From Pachyseris speciosa (lineage: Eukaryota > Cnidaria > Anthozoa > Scleractinia > Pachyseridae), in NCBI GenBank assembly GCA_016490735.1, contig JAEMWC010000015.1, forward strand, positions 1,417,501 to 1,481,500: a DNA stretch of 64,000 bases, read 5' to 3'. The notes under the pieces were generated by a model that saw only the letters and a program-made list of their open reading frames with translations, ran no database searches and was not told where the DNA came from. Of this stretch, positions 56,701-64,000 are shown in pieces; position 1 is the stretch's first letter; every line of letters starts with the position of its first letter. Position numbers and translations under genes: made by a program.

Positions 56701-59700
56701 GGGGAAGGAATGGAATTATGCCACGAGCGCGGGTTTACATAAAATAGACCCAAAATCGCAGATCCGTGGACCACTACGTGCAATCCTTTCTTCGCTGTTA
56801 AAACTTACTTTCGCAGTCGTTGCCTTCATAATTGCTCAGACACTGGCATCTGTAGCCATTCTCTTCTGGGATGCAAGTTCCTCCGTTCTTACAAGGATTT
56901 GGAATGCAGTATTGTCGAGCTGTAAGGAAAGAAAAAAAGAATGGAGAATTAAATAGACCGAAATGACAAAAGATCATATATAATATCACTATATTATCAT
57001 TCTATTTCCTCTAGATCTCTTACTTTGACAGTGGGGACCAGTCCATCCCAACACGCAATCGCAGTCATAAGAAGAATCAGTTGGGACACAACTGCCACCA
57101 TTTTTGCACGGATTCGGGTGACACACGTTTCCTGCAGTAGGGAGGGACGACAAAATAAAATCAACAAATATGAGCCGTGTTTATTATTTAAATTTGCAAC
57201 TGACAACAACAATTTTAAATGGATAGAAACCTACGTTTGCACGTTTTCCCATCTCCGTGGTAACTCTCCTTACACACACAGTGTCCCAGAATGCATTCCG
57301 CATTTGGACTACAGTATCGGCAACGGTCATCTACCAGATATAGGGGATAAAAAGACTAGAATGTCAGAAATATTATTATCGATCAATTAAACTCTGGATC
57401 ACTGTTATCATGACTATGGTAGGTAGATGGTATTACTGTTTTTTCTTGAACTAGAAACGAAAGGATGAAAGGAGGGGGGCCTCCAATCATGCTAAGCGCA
57501 ACTGTAGAATAAACGAGATTCGACAGAGTACAGGGTTCTAACAGAAATGCTCCGTGGAACTATAAATCCTATACTGGTATTACTTCCTAGGAATTGGAGG
57601 AATGGTGATCACCTAACCCCAAAGGGGTTAAAGCCATAGGTAGCTTTCGTATCCACTGAGAAATCTTGTATTGTCTTTAATTCTTTGGAAAAAGGATAGA
57701 TGTTGAGCTGACATCCGTCTTTAGTTATATCGACGAATTGTTTATGCATTATTTATGGCTTTTAACACTGTACCTTCACAGTTGTGTCCTGAGTATGGCG
57801 AAATGCATTTGCAAATATACGCCATTCCATTCTGCTGGGACTCAAGGATAGAGGGGCTGGAGTACATGCTCGCAGTTTCATAATTGCTGTGCAAGAAGTA
57901 TGTGTCGATACACGTCCCTCCATGAAGACAAGGATGTGACAAACAAGCACTCAACACTAAAAAATGAATTTAAATACCATTAGGACATTGCACTGTATCA
58001 CATCGTGTCGTACGGAATCTTATTGTGTCGTATATTTTTGCATCGTGATTCCTCCGAGCAATAGGCGATGTTCCCCGACTACAGTGATCGACCGCGAGCC
58101 TCACAGACTGGGCATTGCCCTGCAGGAAACACGTGGATCTGTGACGGAGGAACACTATTCCTTCCTTATAGCAGGGGAAAGGCATAGCGGAAACAAGGGA
58201 CCACGGAGATGGGTTTGCCGGTAAAAACACACTACTACGCATGATTGAACCTTTAACGGGCGGCACAGAGAGAATCCTTACTCTTCGCCTCTCTACACTG
58301 AAACGCCTTGCGTGCTTCTATCTATGTACCAGCATTGCAAACCACACCCGAAGTCTAAGACCAGTTATACGAACAACTAAACTGAATAATCATCAGAATC
58401 CCAACATCAGAGCATATTTACGGATATGTTAATTAAACTCTGTCTTGCCTGTTTGATGAAACTACTCATGTGAAGACCATTACACCAAAACTCGTCTCCT
58501 TTACTTTATATTTTTGCAGAAAATTAATTATCGTGGCACGTGGTCATACTTACATTCGCATCTATCTCCGTGGTTACCCACTTGGCACACGCATCTGTAG
58601 GACGAACCTTCCTCGACACATGATCCGCCACTCTGACAGGGATTCGGCCTGCACACATGATCTGGTAAAGTAAATCGCGCATCAAAGTGCCAATAGAAAC
58701 TATGCAAACATCATAGAATAATTTGGATCTTTGCCTCTTCAGTCTTTCTTACGGAATACTGACATGACCGTCACCAGACAGCTTGAGTAACCGCCAGCAA
58801 CAACTGTTATTGCTACCGTGCGGCCAGCAACAACTGCTACCGTGCGGGAGGTTGCGGGTTCAAATCCCGGCCGGACCAACACTCAGGGTATTTAAATAAC
58901 TGAGGGGAGAGTGCTGCCTTTGTAATTAGATCTGCAAACGGTTAGACTTTCTAGTCTTTCTAGATAAGTGTGATAAACCATAGGTACCGTCTCACAACAC
59001 TTGTTCCTAGTAATCTGTGGGACGTTAAAGAGCCCACACACTATTCCAAAAGAGTAGATGACGTAGTTCCCGTAGTTGTGGTGATCTATCTCTATCTCTC
59101 AAATGTCTTTAACATTCATGTGTGGGTTGGATGGGTAGGTGAGATCAAATATGGGCTGATAGCAGCTGTCAGAGGCGCCTTTACAGGCTGACGTTCTATC
59201 TCACCTTATAGAAGAATTGTAAACCGCCATGAAACTAGGTGATATGTACGGTATACAAATCCATTACTATTACCATTACATTTGATCCTGCGATCAAATA
59301 TATTTTTGTTTAGATAGGCTTGCCAACGAAGCCACAGAGCCAAGCGAATGAAGATAAATGGCCAATGGCCTCGCTTGTACGTGATATAAAATCTGCTGAA
59401 AAAGTATCATAACATGTACTGCGGTGCATTGTAATTGAGAGAAGGGCGTAGAAGTGTACACTTGGACGCACGAAATCATGCAATGGACACACGCTCGTGA
59501 AAGCTATCTTCACTTGGCATAACAGTTTGCTTTGGTTTAAATCTGGATAACTATTTTGTTGCTCAATGACTTGGGGATTTGTTCTTTTTTGTTGCAGGTA
59601 TGTATTACTCTTATGAGTGTAACAATATTCGCGCCCAATACAGTAAAAGCCTCCATACTCACGTTGGCAGTTAATGCCACTGTAACCAATTCTGCAACTG

Positions 59701-62700
59701 CATCTGTAGCCATATGTCTCATCAAGACAGGTGCCTCCATACATACAGGGATTAGAATAACAAATGCTCCTTTCTGAAAGAGGATTATTCAAGAGAAGAT
59801 AAAGATGAATGACTGTTGCTTTTCTTACACAACTCTCTTCAAAAGGGTTTAATCCCTCCCCAATATTCACTTTCTTTTCTTCATCAAGATACAATGAAGA
59901 TCATGCGCTGTATATATCGTACAAACGTGAACTCTGTTGACTGGATGCCTAGGCTTCGTTTAGCTTAGATTTGGTTGACTCTCTCGGCATGATGGGAAGA
60001 CTAACTAGTGTCTTTTCAAGGAAGAATCTCCGATTACCTTCCATTGAACTTAGATGGTGCTATTAATGAATGTAACTTGTAACATATATGTATGTACCTT
60101 AACAAGACATAATACCTTCACATGTGATGCCTTTGTAGCCAATAGGACAAGTACACTCATATCTTCCTCCGGACCTTTCTGTGCATGTTGCACCATTTTT
60201 GCAAGGATTAGGAAGACAAAGGTTGAGTTCTAGGAGACATAAATAACATTAGGCTTAAACTGAAAATATCCTAATTCGGTTGTTTTCAGTAGATCGCCTA
60301 TTTCTTGTCCCATTCATATCCTAAGCAAATGATTTGAACACACCTTTGAAAAAAATCGAAAAGTATGGTTATTCGTATGAACGCTACAAAGCATTAGTAT
60401 TTAGACTTTTCAGTACTTGCTCAGATTGGATAAAGGCTCAGTTTAACACATTATTCACAGCTTCTGTCGTTGACCTAATGAGGAGCCCTGCTCTAACGTT
60501 TTAGCCTGAAATGAAAGCTGCTGAGTAATAGGTCCCTGTGCTGTTGGTTTACGAATTTGAGTTTGCGGGAGAAAGAGAAAGTTGGTGGCCACGACTAGTA
60601 ACTCCCTGTGGCTCTGTACATTATGCGTTTGGCCGAACGAGTTCTGTATTGTGACTATGAAAAAAAATGCTAATTCTGCCATAACCAATGTTATCTTAAG
60701 ATTAATGAACACTTTTTTTATTATGCCGGAAATGATAATAAAACTATCACAAAACTGTAAACATTTGTTAATGCATATGTTTATTTTCAGGTGCCTTTTA
60801 AAGAATTTTTGTTTTGTTTACGTTACCTTCACAGTTTTTCCCCTTGAATCCTTCTCTGCACGTGCATTCAAAGCCTTCGCCTTCATTGATTCCAGTGCAC
60901 GAACCACCATTTCTGCAGGGATTGGGATGGCACTTGTTCTGTTCTGTTGAAATAATATGTTTAATAAACTATCCTGAAGATCTGTAAAACAGCTGTGAAC
61001 TGAATAATATTGTATTTGCATACAATGAGTTTACAATGATTAATAAACTACAGTGATTAATATACAGAATTGCATTGTGTTAATGTATATAAAAAAATAG
61101 AACACAAGAGATAAACATGGCGAGGGAACCTAATAAAAACCATGGGGCTGTTAGGACTTAGGTTCCCTCCCAAAAACGAAACATAAAAGATGACTTCACA
61201 TAGACAACAATAACAACAGAATTAGCAATAACTGATAATAGATGTTTTAATTTTTTCTTAAAGGACGCAAGAATTGAAGAGCCAGTAATCTCAGGCGAAA
61301 GAGAGTTTAAAAGTTTTGGACCTCAATTTACAAGTTATAAACGTCGGTGCTAGCGGTGCCGTTGTTAGCGTGGTGGTGGTGATAGTGCTGATGCTTGTGC
61401 TCGTGTCATGGTCATGGTCACGCTGGTGCTGGTGCTGGTGCTAGTTCTGGTGATGGCGACAGTCATGGTCATGGCCAAGGTCAAGGTCAAGGTCAAGGTC
61501 AAGGTCATGGTCATGCTGTTGCTGGTGCTGGTGCTGGTGCTGGTGCTGGTGATGGTGGTGGTGATGGTGACGGTGATCGTGGTGGTGATGGTGTTGGTGG
61601 TGGTGATGGTGGTGGTGATGGTGATGGTGATGGTGATGGTGATGGCGATGGCGATGGTGATGATGATGGTGATGATGTTGATGGTGCTGGTGATAACTTT
61701 AAGCCCGGTTTCATGAAGTCGTTTAGATGTACGGAAGGTTGATTATTTGTGTATTTGGAGAGGTTGTCTCTCTTTTTTTACTGATAGGTACCTTCACAGT
61801 TCTCTCCTCGGTAGCCTTTTGCGCATGTGCATTCGTAACCTTGTCCTACATCATAGCACGTGCCTCCATTTCGACATGGATTGGGTTCACATTGACTTCT
61901 GACTAAAATATGACATCAATTATCAGCCTATGAATAAAGCATTACAAAAAATACAGGGATTTTTTCAATATAAAACACATCAGAGGTAGATAAATGAGAC
62001 CTACGTTCACAGTGCGTCCCCATAAATCCTGGCGAACAGGTACATTCGTACCCATGCGACACCACGGTACAAGTTCCTCCATTTTGGCACGGAGTAGGTT
62101 CACAGTTGGAATGAGCTTAAAATGAAACCAAATGGTAAACATTATCAAGAATTGAGATTGAAAAGGTATAATTAATTGGGAAACCTCTTTGAAATTATGC
62201 CAGTCACTTCACAGGAATCACTTATGAAGCCGATGCGAAACAAAAGGTTTACTTAAGCTCACTTGAGCTCATGCATTTCGTTAACTTTATAATTGGGTTA
62301 CCGAAATGACACAGAAAAAGCGTTTTCTAGCGAGCTACTTGGCAGGTTGGTATTGTTTTCATCGTCCTTCACTTACCACATAACTAATCCATTCCCTCCC
62401 TCTCCCTCCCCCCAAGTTCGGACTCAACAGGTAGAGGCATGTCTGAAATAGTTTTGTTTGATAAAAATTACTGTAAAACCAACATTTGTAAAATAAAAGC
62501 TGCTTTACTTTCTGTTGTCTGGAAATTAAAAAAAATTTTTTTTTCAGTCAGTAAACTTCAACAATTAACTGTATTATTAAATGTGTTAAACAAACGTGGC
62601 ACTAGAAATCTTACAATGTTTCATTCAGTGATTACTTTACTACTATATTTTCTGTTAGTTTTTCGTTTGTTTATAGTACGAGAAATAAATTTCTTGCTTT

Positions 62701-63776
62701 AGTCTTATGATTGTATAGTCTTTATATTCCCCAAGAAAAGCTAAAAGCTTAATAAGGCTGAGAGCAAAAGGAAGACTAAATTTCCCTTCAGTAATTTGAC
62801 AAAAAGACCACCCGGCAGACAACCTCACAAAGAAAAGATTTAACTTGGTGAAGCTTTCTTTTCCGAACAGGTGTTGTTTTCATTTTTTCGACGACAAGTC
62901 TTGCTAAATTAGGAAAAGCGTTGTAAATATATCTTTCATAAGCTAACAACATAAACTAACTCATGTTTGCATTAACAAACCTAAAGTGCATTTTAAAACA
63001 ATTGTACTGACCCGCCGACGCCTCTAAATAAAGAAAGCTAATTCATACGATTAAATAAACCAAAAACTAGAAATCTCGTTGTTAATTATTTCCGTTATTC
63101 TTAAATATCAATGAAGAAAATGGATTCAAAAGGGCCAATCTCTTTAATAAAGCGATGCGTGTATACTTACTTCTTTTAAACAGATTTTTAGACTAAACAG
63201 AATACTTAACACCAATAGAAAAGCAAAGTGTGTCTAGAAAATCATGAAACAGGTGCTATGGAATTTCAGCAGTTGAAGCGTGTAGTAATTTTATAGAGTC
63301 AATTGCAACCTCCCGTCTCGAACGATACACTCTTAAACCCCTGTTATATTGAGCTTGCTGGGATAGTCATGTAGTTGGTTTGTTATATATCCCCATTATG
63401 CTACAGTGGCCTTGTCCCCAATCATAGTGAAGTATGGTCCTTATATGTTTACCCATGTAACAACCTATGACCTACCTGGGTGATGGTGGACAATGATTCG
63501 GTGAATATGAGGATGTGGAAAGTTTAGAAAAGGTAGACCAGGAACAAATTGTCTTTTCTTTTGCGAGGATTCATCCCTCTCGAGGGATGCATTCAGTTCA
63601 AATCTTTTGTTTTCTTTAGCCGTTTTCTCGAAATCCCTTCTCGACCATCTTTCATTCACTGACTTTCGTTCGTGACTTTGATGTTTGATCCGCTTGTTCT
63701 CTTTCCTCTTTGCCTCTGTTCCATAAAATACGATTAGTACAACGTAAATACAGAGAAATATAAACAGTTCTTTCAT
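50785..63776 (-). CDS. Gene A: secreted multi-EGF protein, 20 exons
   Basis: Predicted secreted protein of about 857 aa. Coding exons in transcription order: 63776-63476, 62115-62005, 61902-61792, 60943-60827, 60229-60116, 59773-59663, 58661-58554, 57956-57774, 57330-57235, 57131-57024, 56919-56809, 56498-56388, 56276-56166, 55337-55182, 53901-53773, 53247-53125, 52768-52616, 51826-51728, 51351-51250, 50903-50785 (TAG). All introns are GT-AG and phase 1, and the summed length (2574 nt) divides by three. Exon 1 encodes a signal peptide, a very basic stretch and a His-rich end. Exons 2-7, 10-12 and 15-17 each encode one six-Cys EGF (typical core NPCxNGGTC). Exon 8 is a 61-codon EGF with an insert. 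Exons 9, 13, 18 and 19 are short CxxC-type modules; exon 14 is a Pro/Gly/Ser linker; exon 20 is a half module ending in a basic, Ser-rich tail. Unlike B and C it lacks a degenerate first EGF. EGF arrays usually mediate extracellular protein-protein contacts; no enzyme, membrane segment or known partner is visible. Exon borders are hand-called, so an end may shift by a few bases. Confidence 0.85.
51431..51684. repeat. MITE with TTAAGGTGGCTC ends
   Basis: TTAAGGTGGCTC at the left and GAGCCACCTTAA at the right are perfect inverted ends. It sits in gene A intron 18. Confidence 0.8.
52085..52450. repeat. MITE with CCGTTAAAGCTC / GAGCTTTTACGG ends
   Basis: Inverted ends include CTATTAAGCCCC and GGGGCTTAATGGAGC. 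Inside are repeated TAATAAGCCCC and TCTAATAA motifs. Confidence 0.8.
53308..53480. repeat. Fold-back MITE with GGGCGCAGCCCGAAT core
   Basis: Arms from ACAATTAGATTATTC... through GATTCGGGCTGCGCCCTCAT, complemented by ATGAGGGCGCAGCCCGAATC ... GAATAATCTAATTGT. Confidence 0.8.
53484..53673. repeat. Fold-back MITE with inner 16-bp palindrome
   Basis: Outer ends TATAAATCTACTAG (53484-53497) and CTAGTAGATTTATA (53660-53673) pair exactly. Inside, CGCTACTCGCTATCTA (53586-53601) pairs with 53610-53625. It abuts the preceding fold-back element. Confidence 0.8.
55182..55337 (-). CDS. Gene A exon 14: Pro/Gly/Ser-rich linker
   Basis: Low-complexity exon encoding about 52 residues of Pro, Ser, Gly and Ala (for example [13 protein letters not shown]), with no Cys. 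The acceptor CTGCAG is good. The donor GTTAAC is weak but leaves the exon at 156 nt, symmetric phase 1-1, so it can be included or skipped without changing frame. If the donor is not used, the frame meets TAA three bases later and the exon would act as an alternative 3' end. It lies between a short module and the final EGF group, near the place where genes B and C carry the CxCPK module. Confidence 0.6.
55640..55970. repeat. Three diverged GGGTGACCCTT repeats
   Basis: Units of AAAAGTTG(G/T)CCCG...GTAGGGTGACCCTTCTA...CCGAG recur at about 55670, 55790 and 55880 in gene A intron 13/14. Confidence 0.65.
58780..58930 (+). mobile_element. SINE-like tRNA-derived fragment
   Basis: A direct repeat of CAGCAACAACTG(T)...CTACCGTGCGG is followed by a B-box-like GGGTTCAAATCCCGG and a spacer. 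The A-box side is poorly preserved. It lies in gene A intron 6/7. Confidence 0.45.
61371..61695. repeat. GGTGCT, GGTCAA and GGTGAT minisatellite
   Basis: Hexamer tracts in order: (GGTGCT)n, (GGTCAA)n, (GGTGCT)n, (GGTGAT)n. It lies in the gene A intron between 60943 and 61792; the long open frames are periodicity artefacts. Confidence 0.85.
62116..63475 (-). other. Gene A intron 1
   Basis: 1360-bp intron between the leader exon and the first EGF. I searched it for a degenerate NPCxNGG exon like those of genes B, C and D and found none, so gene A appears to lack that module. No repeat is recognised. Confidence 0.5.
63476..63776 (-). CDS. Gene A exon 1: signal peptide, basic pro-region, His motif
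   Basis: The ATG (63776-63774) opens a strongly hydrophobic leader ([19 protein letters not shown]), followed by a long Lys/Arg/Glu-rich stretch. A KKR site then precedes a Pro/Phe/His segment ending [13 protein letters not shown]. The donor lies at 63475-63474 after one base of the next codon (phase 1). The basic stretch followed by a tribasic site and Gln resembles a proprotein-convertase cleavage arrangement. The His cluster sits at the same position in genes B, C and D. I chose this ATG because it is the first Met before the leader and the exon ends in the phase that the EGF exons require. Confidence 0.8.
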
Positions 63777-64000
63777 ATTCCACTTGTTATTTTCCTTTGG
63801 ATATAAACTTTGTTAGAAAGACTAAACTATTGCCATTTTTCGACATGTATGTGACGGTTGTAAATTATGGATGTCTCGTGTAGCGAGGTGACTGCGATCA
63901 TTAACCCGTAAGGCCTTCCACGAGTTTTATTGGTCAACTGGAGATTATGGGTGAATGGAACCTGTTATTGTCACTCAAAATGAACAGAGCTGGGAATACT

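Noticed and set aside
61395..61742. Gly/Asp/His- and Val/Met-repeat open frames
   Set aside because: Hexamer minisatellite with a period divisible by three, hence open in several frames.
50785..63776. Notch, Delta/Jagged or fibropellin identity
   Set aside because: There is no transmembrane segment, LNR, DSL, ankyrin or avidin-like domain. The EGF resemblance is generic.

Overview
The window looks like nuclear DNA from an anthozoan cnidarian, most likely a stony coral. The evidence is short EGF exons separated by small AT-rich introns with GT-AG borders, a dense load of fold-back MITEs, tRNA-derived SINEs and CR1/L2-like LINE tails, and one Ty3/Gypsy LTR element. The taxon is inferred from repeat character and gene style; no diagnostic marker gene is present.

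Layout. All recognisable host genes are on the minus strand and are paralogues in a head-to-tail tandem array. From right to left they are gene A (63776 to 50785, 20 exons, about 857 aa), gene B (46451 to 24649, 19 exons, about 1134 aa with a long tyrosine-rich last exon, or about 853 aa with an alternative last exon), gene C (19773 to 5502, 19 exons, about 811 aa) and gene D (2986 to beyond base 1, three exons visible). I built the models by hand from splice sites and Cys patterns. Every internal exon is symmetric phase 1-1 and one EGF-type module long, and the complete models close in frame to a stop, which is a strong internal check.

Each protein has the same plan: a signal peptide, a basic stretch, a dibasic site, a His-rich H-x-H-x-H motif at the end of exon 1, and then a collinear string of EGF modules. 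The string is canonical EGFs, one long EGF with an insert, one short 'CxxC...AxC...CxC..GYxGxGxxC' module, more EGFs, either a CxCPK module (B, C) or a short module plus a Pro/Gly/Ser linker (A), more EGFs, and 2-3 short modules at the C-terminus. B and C, and apparently D, begin the string with an EGF that lacks the C1-C3 disulfide pair. Gene B alone adds an acidic, Pro-rich and then Tyr-rich tail (about 30 Tyr in some 165 residues). Taken together they look like a lineage-specific family of secreted extracellular-matrix or mucus/adhesive proteins. That function is an inference from architecture only.

Intervening DNA. Introns and spacers hold an almost intact Gypsy-type LTR retrotransposon (38407-43205; 157-bp LTRs with 4 differences; target duplication TAAGG), two large fold-back elements with (GGT)n-rich centres (about 21591-23672 and 31628-34284), LINE 3' ends, several SINEs, an inverted/tandem tRNA-like repeat block, and about a dozen palindromic MITE-like elements. 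I see no convincing plus-strand host gene, no CRISPR and no functional tRNA.
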